Positions 1-8,699 of a stretch of 64,000 bases of DNA are shown here, piece after piece. Numbering within the stretch: position 1 is the first letter of the stretch; each line of letters starts with the position of its first letter. The notes beneath the pieces were generated by a model. That model was not told the DNA's origin. It saw only the letters and a program-made list of their open reading frames with translations, and did not search any database. The stretch spans positions 8,122,001-8,186,000 of the forward strand of contig NZ_CP016793.1 of NCBI RefSeq assembly GCF_001701025.1, read 5' to 3'. This stretch comes from Lentzea guizhouensis (GTDB lineage: Bacteria; Actinomycetota; Actinomycetes; Mycobacteriales; Pseudonocardiaceae). The position numbers and the translations under genes were made by a program.

Positions 1-765
1 GACGATCTTGAAGAAGTCGACTCCGGTCTCGAAGCCGAGCTTGTCGCACACGCCGACGAACGCCTCCAGCGGCGTGTTCCCCGCTCCCGCGCCGAACCCG
101 CGCACGCTGCCGTCGATCTGCTGGGCGCCTGCCCGTGCCGCGGCGACCGAGTTCGCGACGCTCAGCCCGAGGTTCTCGTGCCCGTGGAACCCGACCTGGG
201 CGTCATCACCCAGTTCCGCCACCAGCGCGGCCACCCGGTCGGACACCTGTTCCAGCACCAACGCACCGGCCGAGTCGACCACGTACACGCATTGGCACCC
301 GGCGTCGGCCATGATCCTCGCCTGACGCGCCAACGCCTCCGGCGGCTGCGAGTGCGCCATCATCAGGAACCCGACGGTCTCCAGGCCGCGCTCACGGGCG
401 AGCTGGAAGTGCTGCACCGAGACGTCGGCTTCGGTGCAGTGCGTGGCGATCCGGACGATCGACGCGCCGTTGTCCTGCGACACCAGGATGTCGTCCTTCA
501 CCCCGACACCCGGCAGCATCAGCACGGCGATCTTGGCCCGCCGCGTCGTCGCCACCGCGGTCTTGATCAGCTCCTGCTCCGGCGTGTGGCTGAAGCCGTA
601 GGTGAACGACGACCCGCCCAGCCCGTCGCCGTGCGTCACCTCGATCACCGGCACCCCGGCGTCGTCCAGGGCGCCGACGATCGAGCGCACGTCGTCGACC
701 GTGAACTGGTGGCGCTTGTGGTGCGAGCCGTCACGCAGAGACGTGTCGGTCAGCCGCAACTGCAT
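1..765 (-). CDS. hsaF: 4-hydroxy-2-oxovalerate/oxohexanoate aldolase, 3' end outside window
   Basis: This enzyme splits 4-hydroxy-2-oxo acids into pyruvate and an aldehyde. In steroid ring A/B breakdown the substrate is 4-hydroxy-2-oxohexanoate and the aldehyde is propanal. The frame opens with [20 protein letters not shown], the RDG(S/N)H signature of the DmpG/HsaF metal-dependent aldolases, and continues with TIM-barrel segments including [11 protein letters not shown] purine-rich GGAGGA lies 8 nt before the ATG. The 255 codons present compare with about 340 in the family, so roughly 85 C-terminal residues lie left of base 1. The start overlaps the end of the acetaldehyde dehydrogenase gene by 35 nt. 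The two proteins normally form a channelling complex, so coupled translation makes sense. Confidence 0.93.
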   Translation of the reverse strand, partial: MQLRLTDTSLRDGSHHKRHQFTVDDVRSIVGALDDAGVPVIEVTHGDGLGGSSFTYGFSHTPEQELIKTAVATTRRAKIAVLMLPGVGVKDDILVSQDNGASIVRIATHCTEADVSVQHFQLARERGLETVGFLMMAHSQPPEALARQARIMADAGCQCVYVVDSAGALVLEQVSDRVAALVAELGDDAQVGFHGHENLGLSVANSVAAARAGAQQIDGSVRGFGAGAGNTPLEAFVGVCDKLGFETGVDFFKIV

Positions 766-1609
766 CGGCGATCTCCTCCCCCACCTTGGTCGCGGCGGCC
801 GTCATGATGTCGAGGTTCCCGGCGTACTCCGGCAGGAAGTCACCGGCTCCCGCGACCTCCACGAAGATCGCCACCCGGCCGGGGTCGTACTGCGGTTCGC
901 GCAGCAGCCGGAAACCCGGGACGTACGCGCGGATGTCCGTCTCCATCCGCGCGATCGAGTCGGTGATCGGATCGGGATCGGTGTCCTCGGGGATCGCGCA
1001 GAAGATCGTGTCGCGCATGATCATCGGCGGGTCGGCCGGGTTCAGCACGATGATCGCCTTGCCGCGTCCCGCTCCGCCGATCGTCTCGATGCCGCGGCTG
1101 GTGGTGCGGGTGAACTCGTCGATGTTCGCCCGCGTGCCCGGTCCCGCCGACACCGACGCCACGCTGGCGACGATCTCCGCGTACGACACCGGGACCACCC
1201 GCGCCACCGCGTGCACCATCGGGATCGTGGCCTGCCCGCCGCAGGTGATCAGGTTGACGTTCGGTGCGTCGAGGTGTTCGCGCAGGTTGACCGGCGGCAC
1301 CACGTGCGGCCCGATCGCGGCGGGCGTCAGGTCGACGGCCCGGATGCCGGCCTCGGCGTAGCGCGGGGCGTTGGCCCGGTGCACCGCCGCCGAGGTCGCC
1401 TCGAACACGACGTCGGGCAGCTCGTCCTGGCGCAGCAACCAGTCCACGCCCTCGACCGTGGTCTCCAGACCCGCCTCGCGCGCCCGGCGCAACCCCTCAC
1501 TCGCGGGGTCGATGCCCACCATCCAGCGCGGTTCCAGCACCGGCGAGCGCAGGAGCTTGTAGAGCAGGTCGGTGCCGATGTTGCCGGACCCGACGATGGC
1601 CGCCTTCAC
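731..1609 (-). CDS. hsaG: Acylating acetaldehyde/propanal dehydrogenase
   Basis: It oxidises the propanal (or acetaldehyde) released by the adjacent aldolase to the acyl-CoA, using NAD and CoA. The 292-residue product has an N-terminal Rossmann motif ([13 protein letters not shown], residues 7-19) and the catalytic cysteine in [11 protein letters not shown] (Cys123), both diagnostic of the DmpF/HsaG family. The start is GTG at 1609. It follows the hydratase gene by 9 nt and overlaps the aldolase start, so hsaE-hsaG-hsaF reads as one translational unit. Cholesterol specificity is inferred from the neighbouring kstD, kshA and chs genes; alone it could equally serve a catechol meta-cleavage route. 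Confidence 0.93.
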   Translation of the reverse strand: MKAAIVGSGNIGTDLLYKLLRSPVLEPRWMVGIDPASEGLRRAREAGLETTVEGVDWLLRQDELPDVVFEATSAAVHRANAPRYAEAGIRAVDLTPAAIGPHVVPPVNLREHLDAPNVNLITCGGQATIPMVHAVARVVPVSYAEIVASVASVSAGPGTRANIDEFTRTTSRGIETIGGAGRGKAIIVLNPADPPMIMRDTIFCAIPEDTDPDPITDSIARMETDIRAYVPGFRLLREPQYDPGRVAIFVEVAGAGDFLPEYAGNLDIMTAAATKVGEEIADAVAADRHVSA

Positions 1610-1618
1610 CCGTTCACC

Positions 1619-2389
1619 TCAATCGAACTTCAGGTCGACAGAACCGAGTCCGGCGAACTCGGCGCGGAACTCGTCACCCGGCCGCGCGTCGAACGCCCGC
1701 GTGCACGAGCCGGGCAGCACGATGTCGCCGGCCAGCAGCCGGACGCCGAACGTGGCCACCTTCTGCGCGAGCCACGCCACCGCGATCGCCGGATCACCCA
1801 GCACCGCGTCCCCGCGGCCGGTGGCGACGACCTCACCGTTGCGCGTCAACGTGGCCTCGACACCGCGGATGTCCACATCGGACGGCCGGACGCGGTCGTC
1901 GCCCAGCACGAACGCCGCGGAGGAGGCGTTGTCGGCGATGGTGTCCGGGAGCTTGATCCGCCAGTCGGCGATCCGGCTGTCGATCAGCTCGATCGCGGGC
2001 GCCACGAACTCCGTTGCCGCGAGCACGTCCTCGACCGTGCAGCCCTCACCGGGCAGGTCCTGGCTGAGCAGGAACGCGATCTCCACCTCGACCCGCGGGA
2101 ACAGGTACGCCGAGGCGTCCGCGATGCCGTGCAGCTGCATGTCGTCGAGCAGGTGGCCGTAGTCCGGTTCGTCCACGCCCATCATCTGCTGCATCGCCAG
2201 CGACGACAGCCCGACCTTGTGGCCGATGACGTCGCGGTTGCGGTGCCGGACGTTGAGCAGCTGGATCTCGTAGGCGTCCACCACGTCAATCTCGGGATAC
2301 AGCTCGACCAGCGGTTTGATCGGCACGCGGTCGCGTTCGGCGGTGCGCAGCAACTGTGCGGCGGCCGCCCTCTTCTCCATCGTCAGCAC
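1619..2389 (-). CDS. hsaE: 2-hydroxypenta/hexa-2,4-dienoate hydratase
   Basis: The product is a MhpD/HsaE-family hydratase of about 256 residues. It adds water to 2-hydroxyhexa-2,4-dienoate to give the aldolase substrate. Family landmarks are GHKVGLSSLAMQQMMGVDEP, RVEVEIAFLLSQDLPG and VAPAIELIDSRIADW. Two starts are possible. GTG at 2389 has AAGGAGG four bases upstream. ATG at 2380 gives a product three residues shorter with wide spacing. The GTG is preferred because the coupling with the upstream flavoprotein stop at 2383 resembles the rest of the cluster. It is the second gene of the leftward operon. Confidence 0.92.
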   Translation of the reverse strand: MLTMEKRAAAAQLLRTAERDRVPIKPLVELYPEIDVVDAYEIQLLNVRHRNRDVIGHKVGLSSLAMQQMMGVDEPDYGHLLDDMQLHGIADASAYLFPRVEVEIAFLLSQDLPGEGCTVEDVLAATEFVAPAIELIDSRIADWRIKLPDTIADNASSAAFVLGDDRVRPSDVDIRGVEATLTRNGEVVATGRGDAVLGDPAIAVAWLAQKVATFGVRLLAGDIVLPGSCTRAFDARPGDEFRAEFAGLGSVDLKFD

Positions 2390-3846
2390 CGGACCTCCTT
2401 CGCCACGTGTTGGCCGGCGCGGCGGCCCGAGAAGACGCAGTCGGCGAGCGCGAGCCCGCTGACGTACGACTCCGAGCACACCCCGACCGCCGAACGGCCC
2501 GCCGCGTACAGGCCGGAAACCCCCTGCACCGCACCGGTCTCCTCGTCGACCACCAGGCCGCCGAGGGTGAGCATCGGGCACGGGTAGCCGAACCCAGCCC
2601 TCACCGAGACGTTGATCAGCGAGTAGGGCGGGCGGCCGAACGGTTCGACCTGCGGCGCTCTGATCCCGGCCTTCTCGGCGACGGCTTCGAGCGTGGGCGC
2701 GGTGACAAGCCCTTTGGACAGCAGGTAGCGGGCCTGGAAGCGCTGGAACGCCGCCGTCTGCGTCGGCACCTGGGCCTTCGCGACGGTCAGCGTGTCGTCG
2801 TCGATGAGCAGCCACGCCTTGCCGTCGCGCTTGATGATCTCGTCACCGATCGCGGCGCCGTACCGGGTGGCGTCCCCGAACGGCTGCCCGTCGACGTCGA
2901 CGAGGATCCCGCGCTGCAACGCGCTGGGCGGCGTGACGAACCGCCACACCGAGACCTTGTCCAGCCGGTCGGTCGTGCCTCCCGCCGCGATGCCGAGCCG
3001 GATGCCGCTGCCGTCGTCGCCCGGTGTGCCGAGCGCGAGACCACCGCGGTGCGCCGGGGCGTGTTCGCGGACCATCGTGCGGTTCGCGATGAACCCACCG
3101 GCCGTGATGATCACGCCACGGCCGGCGTGCACGGTCAGCTCCTGGCCGCACCGGCGTTCCACGACCGCGGCCACCCGGTGCAGCGCCCGTCCGAGCGGCG
3201 GGAAGTACAGCCACGGCTTGGCCGCGGCCTTCGACAACGCCCTGTGCAGCGCTTTCGGCAGGCCGATCAACGTCCGGCACCGCACGCCGGTCACCCGATC
3301 GGCAACGACGAGGTCGACGGCCCGCGTCTGCGTCATGACCCGCACGCCCGCACGCCGGGTCGCCTCGGCCAAGCGCGCGAAGAAGACCCGGCCGGACGTG
3401 CCCTTCGCCCTGGTCCGGTGCCCGCGCGGCGCCGGGTCGGGCCAGGCCGTCTCGCTGCCGGAGTGGTAGAGGTAGTAGTCGTCGGTCGGGTACGAGGTCT
3501 TGAACGGGCACAGCCGCGCGTCGAACGGCACGCCCTGGTCCTCCAGCCAGGCCAGCGTCTTCGCGCTGTCCTGGCAGAACCGGCGCAGCGTCTCGTCCGA
3601 CACCGCGTCCCGCACCTCGTGCTTCAGGTACGCGTACATCGCCTCCGGCGTGTCGGCGACCCCGGCCTCCACCTGCTGCCGGGTCCCGCCACCGGCGTAG
3701 ACGATCCCGCCGGACAACGCCGTCGCACCTCCACCGGCGAACCGGTCCAGGACCACCACCGACGCACCGGCCGCCGCGGCTTCGAGCGCGGCGCACGCGC
3801 CGGCGGCACCGAAGCCGATGACGACCACGTCAGCGGTGACCTCCAC
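2383..3846 (-). CDS. KstD-family FAD-dependent ketosteroid dehydrogenase
   Basis: This is a flavoprotein of the succinate dehydrogenase/fumarate reductase fold, 487 residues from the chosen GTG at 3846. That GTG is preceded by GGGAGG with 5-6 nt spacing; an ATG 18 nt upstream lacks a good ribosome site. It shows an N-terminal FAD motif (VVVIGFGAAGACAALEA), a second FAD segment (GVIITAGGFIANRTM) and a C-terminal SESYVSGLALADCVFSGRRA block. The ending differs from the true Delta1-dehydrogenase encoded next door. Its length and C-terminal block are closer to the Rhodococcus 3-ketosteroid Delta4-(5alpha)-dehydrogenase class, so it may act on 5alpha-steroids; this is inference. It heads the leftward hsa operon, divergent from kstD. 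Confidence 0.8.
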   Translation of the reverse strand: MEVTADVVVIGFGAAGACAALEAAAAGASVVVLDRFAGGGATALSGGIVYAGGGTRQQVEAGVADTPEAMYAYLKHEVRDAVSDETLRRFCQDSAKTLAWLEDQGVPFDARLCPFKTSYPTDDYYLYHSGSETAWPDPAPRGHRTRAKGTSGRVFFARLAEATRRAGVRVMTQTRAVDLVVADRVTGVRCRTLIGLPKALHRALSKAAAKPWLYFPPLGRALHRVAAVVERRCGQELTVHAGRGVIITAGGFIANRTMVREHAPAHRGGLALGTPGDDGSGIRLGIAAGGTTDRLDKVSVWRFVTPPSALQRGILVDVDGQPFGDATRYGAAIGDEIIKRDGKAWLLIDDDTLTVAKAQVPTQTAAFQRFQARYLLSKGLVTAPTLEAVAEKAGIRAPQVEPFGRPPYSLINVSVRAGFGYPCPMLTLGGLVVDEETGAVQGVSGLYAAGRSAVGVCSESYVSGLALADCVFSGRRAGQHVAKEVRC

Positions 3847-3856
3847 GCAACCCTCC

Positions 3857-3870
3857 CGGAACACGTTCTC
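3857..3870. promoter_or_regulatory. Degenerate KstR-like operator upstream of the leftward flavoprotein gene
   Basis: The 14-mer CGGAACACGTTCTC keeps the AACnnGTT core of the KstR operator but has C instead of T at the first position and C instead of A at the last. It sits 11 nt upstream of the GTG at 3846, where a bound repressor would block the leftward promoter or early transcript. It is probably a weaker second site in this divergent region. Confidence 0.5.
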
Positions 3871-3923
3871 GGTGAGTGGAACCGCCTGGAACTCCTACAC
3901 CATAGCGCCAAACCGCCCAGAAC

Positions 3924-3937
3924 TATAACCTGTTCTA
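3924..3937. promoter_or_regulatory. KstR operator in the divergent kstD promoter region
   Basis: TATAACCTGTTCTA fits the published KstR consensus TnnAACnnGTTnnA at every fixed position. It lies 22 nt before the kstD ATG. Together with the matching kstR gene in the same window it strongly suggests repression of the kstD-kshA-kshB operon, relieved by steroid CoA thioesters as known for KstR. Confidence 0.88.
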
Positions 3938-3959
3938 GTCTGGACTCCGGGAGGTGCGG

Positions 3960-5537
3960 ATGTACGACGTGATCGTCGTCGGCAGCGGCGCGGCAGGCAT
4001 GACCGCCGCCCTGTGCACGGCCCAGCGGGGGCTGCGCACCCTCGTCGTCGAGAAGGCGGCGCACTTCGGTGGCTCCACCGCCCGGTCCGGCGGAGGCATC
4101 TGGGTGCCGAACAACCCCGTCCTCGCGCAGGCGGGTGTGCGGGACACGCCGGAGAACGCCTCCGCCTACCTCGCGCACATCGCCGGGGACGTGCCGGCCG
4201 AGCTGCGGGAGGCGTTCCTCGACGCCGGGCCGGCGATGCTCGGGTTCGTGTGCGCCCACACGCCGTTGCGGTTCCGCTGGGTGCGCGGTTATCCCGACTA
4301 CTACCCGGAGGCGCCCGGCGGGCGGCCCCAGGGGCGTTCTATCGAGCCCGTGCCGATGAAGGCGGACGTCCTCGGTGCCGAGCTCAAGCACCTGGAGCCG
4401 CCGTACGTGCCGACACCGGCCGGAATCGTGATCACCCAGGTCGACTACAGGTGGCTCACGCTCGCCGCTCGCCATCCGCGCGGGGCGCTGACCGCCGCCA
4501 AGCTGTTCGCCCAGCGGTTCAAGCCGGGACGAATGCTGGCAATGGGCCAGGCGCTGGCGGCGGGACTGCGTGCCGGCCTGGCGGCGTTGAACGTCGAGGT
4601 CAGGCTCAACACCGCGTTCACCGACCTGCACTTCGAGAACGGCCGTGTCGCCGGGATCCGGATCGGTGACGAGCTGGTCCAGGCGCCGCACGTCGTGCTC
4701 GCGTCCGGCGGGTTCGAGAACAACGAGCAGCTGCGCAAACAGCACCAGGACATCGGTACGGAGTGGACGGTCGGCGCGCAGGCCAACACAGGTGACGGCA
4801 TCGAGGCCGGGTTGCGTGCCGGCGCGGCGGTCGGGTTGATGGACGACGCGTGGTGGGGACCGACGGTCCCGTTGCCGCGCGGCCCGTTCTTCCTGCTCGC
4901 TGAACGCGCGTTGCCGGGGTGTGTGCTGGTCGACGCGTCCGGGCGGCGGTTCGTCAACGAGGCGGCGCCCTACATCGACGTGGTCAAGGCGATGACCGGC
5001 GAGACCTGGCTCGTGTTCGACCAGACCTACCGCAACCGCTACCCGTTCGCCGGCTTCCCGCCACGCCGCCCGCTCCCCCGGCGCTGGAACGAGGTCGTGC
5101 TCTCCGCGCCCACCCTGGCCGAACTGGCCGATCGGGCGAACCTGCCCGAGCTGGTCGCGACGGTCGAGCGGTTCAACACCTTCAACGGCACGGACCCCGA
5201 ATTCCACTGCGGCGACAGCGCGTACGACCGCTACTACGGCGACCCCCGGGTCCGCCCGAACCCATGCCTCGCGCCGCTGCTCAAGCCACCGTTCTACGCG
5301 GCCAGGATCGTCCCCGGCGACCTGGGCACCAAGGGCGGCCTGCGCACCGACGCGACCGCACGGGTGCTGCGCGAGGACGGTTCGGTGATCGACGGCCTGT
5401 ACGCGGCCGGCAACACGAGCGCGTCCGTCATGGGCCACACCTACGCGGGTGCCGGAGCCACCCTCGGACCGGCGATGACCTTCGGGTACCTCGCCGGACT
5501 CGACATCTCCGACCACAATCATCGTGGAGGCAAGTGA
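3960..5537 (+). CDS. kstD: 3-ketosteroid Delta1-dehydrogenase
   Basis: KstD introduces the 1,2 double bond into ring A of 3-ketosteroids. With KshAB 9alpha-hydroxylation this opens ring B. The 525-residue protein begins MYDVIVVGSGAAG (FAD motif), has GYPDYYPEAPGG near residue 110-120 (the tyrosine-rich active-site segment of this family), and ends with the diagnostic MGHTYAGAGATLGPAMTFGY, whose Tyr (about residue 495) and following Gly correspond to the KstD catalytic Tyr/Gly pair. ATG at 3960 is chosen because GGGAGG lies 5 nt before it; a GTG at 3954 would overlap that site. Its TGA overlaps the kshA ATG (TGATG). Confidence 0.95.
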   Translation: MYDVIVVGSGAAGMTAALCTAQRGLRTLVVEKAAHFGGSTARSGGGIWVPNNPVLAQAGVRDTPENASAYLAHIAGDVPAELREAFLDAGPAMLGFVCAHTPLRFRWVRGYPDYYPEAPGGRPQGRSIEPVPMKADVLGAELKHLEPPYVPTPAGIVITQVDYRWLTLAARHPRGALTAAKLFAQRFKPGRMLAMGQALAAGLRAGLAALNVEVRLNTAFTDLHFENGRVAGIRIGDELVQAPHVVLASGGFENNEQLRKQHQDIGTEWTVGAQANTGDGIEAGLRAGAAVGLMDDAWWGPTVPLPRGPFFLLAERALPGCVLVDASGRRFVNEAAPYIDVVKAMTGETWLVFDQTYRNRYPFAGFPPRRPLPRRWNEVVLSAPTLAELADRANLPELVATVERFNTFNGTDPEFHCGDSAYDRYYGDPRVRPNPCLAPLLKPPFYAARIVPGDLGTKGGLRTDATARVLREDGSVIDGLYAAGNTSASVMGHTYAGAGATLGPAMTFGYLAGLDISDHNHRGGK

Positions 5538-6670
5538 TGACGCAGGACTCCGTGCGTTCCATCGACACCGGCGCGCCTCCCGCACGGTTCGCGCGCGGCT
5601 GGCACTGCCTGGGTCTCGCCGACAGCTTCCGCGACGGGCAGCCTCACGCGATCAAGGCGTTCGGCACCAAGCTCGTGGTGTTCCAGGGCGAGGACGGCAA
5701 GCTCAACGTGCTCGACGGGTACTGCCGGCACATGGGTGGCGACCTCACGCAGGGCACGGTGAAGGGCAACAACATCGCGTGCCCGTTCCACGACTGGCGC
5801 TGGGCGGGCAACGGCCGGTGCGTCGAGATCCCCTACGCCAAGCGGGTTCCACTGCGAGCCCGCACCCGGTCGTGGGTGACGCTGGAGGAGAACAAGCAGC
5901 TGTTCGTGTGGAACGACCCGCAGGGCAACCCGCCGCCCGAGGACGTGACGATCCCGCGGATCGAGCAGGCGTTCAGCGGCGAGTGGAGCAACTGGACGTG
6001 GGACTCGGTCGTGATCGACAACGCGAACTGCCGCGAGATCATCGACAACGTCGTCGACATGGCCCATTTCTTCTACATCCACTTCGCGTTCCCGACGTAC
6101 TTCAAGAACGTGATGGAGGGCCACATCGCCTCGCAGTACCTCACCACGCGGGGCCGGCCGGACGTGGCGATGGCGTCGAACTACACCGGTGACGTCGAGG
6201 TGCGCTCGGAGGCCTCGTACTACGGGCCGTCGTACATGATCGACTACCTGTGGAACGACTACAAGGGCATCGAGATCGAGACGGTGCTGATCAACTGCCA
6301 CTACCCGATCACGCCGAACTCGTTCAAGCTGCAGTGGGGCGCGATCGTGAAGAAGCTGCCGGGTGTCTCCGACGAGCACGCGGACAAGATCGCCCGCAAG
6401 TTCGCGCGCGGCATCGGCGCCGGGTTCCTGCAGGACGTGGAGATCTGGCAGAACAAGACGCGGATCGACAACCCGTTGCTGTGCGAGGAGGACGGGCCGG
6501 TCTACCAGCTGCGGCGCTGGTACGAGCAGTTCTACGTGGACGTCGAGGACGTCACCGACGACATGGTCCGGCGGTTCGAGTTCGAGGTCGACACGAGCCG
6601 GGCGGTCGAGGTGTGGGAGAAGGAGGTCGCCGGGAACCTGGCCCGGCAGCAGGAGGCGACGAGCTCATGA
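5537..6670 (+). CDS. kshA: 3-ketosteroid 9alpha-monooxygenase, oxygenase component
   Basis: This Rieske non-heme iron oxygenase hydroxylates C9 of 3-ketosteroids, so that with KstD the B ring opens spontaneously. The 377-residue protein carries the Rieske cluster ligands C63-x-H65 and C82-x2-H85 (CRHMGG, CPFHDW). The mononuclear iron site is in NVVDMAHFFYIH (His177, His182), with Asp300 in FLQDVEIWQ. That spacing matches the KshA family exactly. Electrons come from KshB, encoded two genes downstream. Start and stop overlap both neighbours (TGATG upstream, ATGA downstream), indicating coupled translation. Confidence 0.96.
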   Translation: MTQDSVRSIDTGAPPARFARGWHCLGLADSFRDGQPHAIKAFGTKLVVFQGEDGKLNVLDGYCRHMGGDLTQGTVKGNNIACPFHDWRWAGNGRCVEIPYAKRVPLRARTRSWVTLEENKQLFVWNDPQGNPPPEDVTIPRIEQAFSGEWSNWTWDSVVIDNANCREIIDNVVDMAHFFYIHFAFPTYFKNVMEGHIASQYLTTRGRPDVAMASNYTGDVEVRSEASYYGPSYMIDYLWNDYKGIEIETVLINCHYPITPNSFKLQWGAIVKKLPGVSDEHADKIARKFARGIGAGFLQDVEIWQNKTRIDNPLLCEEDGPVYQLRRWYEQFYVDVEDVTDDMVRRFEFEVDTSRAVEVWEKEVAGNLARQQEATSS

Positions 6671-6903
6671 GCGAGCTGCGGGAGTTCCTGTCCGGTGGCA
6701 TGGTGCCGGTGACGTGCGACTGCGGCAACCGGGTGCTGGTCAAGAAGAACAGCCCGCAGCACACCAGCGTGCAGTGGCTGGCGGACACCAGCGTGTGCCC
6801 GGAGCTGGGACCGCGGGCACCGTTGGTGCGGACGTGCCTGCGGTTGCGGGACGGCATCGAGAAGGCCGTGCGGGACGGGACGGTGGAGGTCGCCGATGGC
6901 TGA
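6667..6903 (+). CDS. Small four-cysteine protein between kshA and kshB, function unknown
   Basis: This encodes 78 residues, starting with ATG that overlaps the kshA stop (ATGA) and ending inside the kshB start region. The protein has a CDCGNRVLVKKNSP segment (Cys17, Cys19), then Cys44 and Cys57, and a charged C-terminal helix-like stretch. No signal peptide or membrane segment is visible. The paired cysteines could bind zinc or iron. Its fixed position between the oxygenase and its reductase suggests an accessory, assembly or electron-transfer role for the KshAB system, but I do not recognise a characterised homologue. The overlaps and clean coding frame make it a real gene. Confidence 0.8.
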   Translation: MSELREFLSGGMVPVTCDCGNRVLVKKNSPQHTSVQWLADTSVCPELGPRAPLVRTCLRLRDGIEKAVRDGTVEVADG

Positions 6904-7858
6904 GGTGCACCGGTTGCGCGTCGAGTCGGTCATCGAGGAGACGGCGGACGCGCGCTCGTTCGTGCTGTCCGGCGCGGACTTCTCACCCCGTCCCGGGCAG
7001 TTCCTGACCGTGCGGGCCGGTGAGGTGGCGCGGTGCTACTCGCTGTCGAGCGCGCCCGGTGAGCCGTTGCGGATCACGGTCAAGCGGACGCCGGACGGGT
7101 ACGGCTCGGTGTGGATGTGCTCCGAAGTGACGGCCGGGACGGAGCTGGACGTGCTGGCGCCGGCCGGGGTGTTCACGCCTCGCTCGCTCGACTCGTCGTT
7201 GCTGGCGTTCGCGGCGGGCAGCGGGATCACGCCGGTGATGTCGATCGTCCGGGCGGTGCTGTCCGGCGGGACCGGGTCGGTGTTCCTGTTCTACGCCAAC
7301 CGGGACGAGTCCTCGGTGATCTTCGCTCGCGAGCTGGACCGGTTGGCCCGTGAGTTCCCGGATCGCCTGACGGTCGTGCACTGGCTGGAGTCGGTGCAGG
7401 GGTTGCCGCACGGGTTGCGGGCGTTCGTGCGGGACTGCGACGAGGCGTTCGTGTGCGGGCCGGCGCCGTTCATGGAGGCCGCGCGGAAGGCGTTGCACGA
7501 TGTTCCGGTGGTGCACGTCGAGAAGTTCGTGTCGTTGTCGAGTGATCCGTTCACTGAGGTCGTCGCCGTGGTTGACGAACGGCCGGACGCGCAGGTCGAG
7601 GTGTCGCTCGACGGTGAGACGCACCGGTTCGCCTGGCCCGCCCGCACGAAGCTGCTGGACCTGTTGCTGGACAAAGGGCTCGACGCGCCGTTCTCCTGTC
7701 GGGAGGGAGCGTGCAGCGCGTGCGCGTGCCGGCTGGTCGAGGGCGAGGTCAAGATGCTCGACAACGACGTGCTCGACCCCGAGGACATCGCCGACGGCAT
7801 CGTGCTGGCGTGCCAGTCGGTTCCGGTCACCGACACGGTGAAGATCACCTACGAGTGA
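6896..7858 (+). CDS. kshB: 3-ketosteroid 9alpha-monooxygenase, ferredoxin reductase component
   Basis: KshB passes electrons from NADH through FAD and a plant-type [2Fe-2S] centre to KshA. The 320-residue protein shows the FAD motif RCYSLSS (46-52), the nucleotide-binding GSGITPVMS (108-116) and a C-terminal ferredoxin domain with Cys268, Cys273, Cys276 and Cys306 (CREGACSAC...C). This domain order is that of class IA-like oxygenase reductases such as KshB and HmpA-type proteins. It overlaps the small cysteine gene by 8 nt. In this context KshA is the obvious partner. Confidence 0.93.
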   Translation: MAEVHRLRVESVIEETADARSFVLSGADFSPRPGQFLTVRAGEVARCYSLSSAPGEPLRITVKRTPDGYGSVWMCSEVTAGTELDVLAPAGVFTPRSLDSSLLAFAAGSGITPVMSIVRAVLSGGTGSVFLFYANRDESSVIFARELDRLAREFPDRLTVVHWLESVQGLPHGLRAFVRDCDEAFVCGPAPFMEAARKALHDVPVVHVEKFVSLSSDPFTEVVAVVDERPDAQVEVSLDGETHRFAWPARTKLLDLLLDKGLDAPFSCREGACSACACRLVEGEVKMLDNDVLDPEDIADGIVLACQSVPVTDTVKITYE

Positions 7859-7868
7859 AGGGCTGCTG

Positions 7869-8699
7869 ATGCCGATCGATCCGGATGTCGCCGTGGGGGC
7901 GGAACTGCCAGAGCTCACGTTCTCCTGGTCGTCGTCCGACGTGCTGCTCTACCACCTGGCGCTGGGCGCGACAGAACTCCGGTACGTCTACGAGGAGGGC
8001 CTGTCGGTGCTGCCGACGTTCGGGGTCGTGGCGCCGCGGTTCCACGAGACCGCGCCGCCCGCCGTGTCGTTCCCCGGCATCGACATCGACCTCGCGAAGG
8101 TGCTGCACGGCACGCAGGAGATCACCGTGCACGGACCGATCCCGGCGGACGGCGAGGCGGTGCTGCGGACGCGGATCACCGACGTGTGGGACAAGGGCAA
8201 GGCCGCCGTGGTCGTGCAGGAGTCCACCGCGGTCACTGCGGACGGGACCGCGCTCCACACGACCAGGTCCAGCATCTTCGCGCGTGGTGAGGGCGGGTTC
8301 GGTGGTGAGCGCGGGCCGTCGAACCGCGTCGAGCTGCCGGACCGCGAGCCGGACGCGGTGATCGAGACGCCGACGCTGCCGCAGCAGGCCTACCTGTACC
8401 GGTTGTGCGGGGACCGGAACCCGTTGCACGCCGATCCGGAGTTCGCGCGGAGGGCGGGGTTCGACCAGCCGATCCTGCACGGCCTGTGCACGTACGGCGT
8501 GGTGTGCAAGGCGGTGGTCGACGCACTGCTCGACGGGCCGGAGCAGGTGGTGTCGTTCGGCGCGAAGTTCGCCGGTGTGGTGTTCCCCGGTGAGACGTTG
8601 CGGACGCGGGTGTGGCGGGACGGGTCCCGGCTGGTGCTGACCACCTCGGCCGGGGACCGTCCCGTGCTCGCGGACGCCGTGTTAGTGACCCAGGACTAA
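7869..8699 (+). CDS. hsd4B: MaoC-type (R)-specific enoyl-CoA hydratase, Hsd4B/ChsH3-like
   Basis: This is a double hot-dog fold hydratase of 276 residues. The C-terminal half contains the hydratase-2 signature LCGDRNPLHADPEFARRAGF followed by ILHGLCTYG, with the Asp and His used to hydrate trans-2-enoyl-CoA. The N-terminal half is the degenerate MaoC domain. In steroid degraders the orthologue near kstD hydrates side-chain enoyl-CoA intermediates; that assignment is inferred from context. It begins 10 nt after kshB and is the last gene of the rightward operon. Its 3' end overlaps ltp2, on the other strand, by 18 nt. Confidence 0.88.
   Translation: MPIDPDVAVGAELPELTFSWSSSDVLLYHLALGATELRYVYEEGLSVLPTFGVVAPRFHETAPPAVSFPGIDIDLAKVLHGTQEITVHGPIPADGEAVLRTRITDVWDKGKAAVVVQESTAVTADGTALHTTRSSIFARGEGGFGGERGPSNRVELPDREPDAVIETPTLPQQAYLYRLCGDRNPLHADPEFARRAGFDQPILHGLCTYGVVCKAVVDALLDGPEQVVSFGAKFAGVVFPGETLRTRVWRDGSRLVLTTSAGDRPVLADAVLVTQD

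Noticed and set aside
602..2587. Long open frame on the + strand (661 codons) opposite the hsa genes
   Set aside because: It is rich in Arg, His, Asp and Val with no domain, and lies fully antisense to hsaG and hsaE, whose family motifs are unmistakable. Such antisense frames are expected in DNA with very GC-rich third codon positions.
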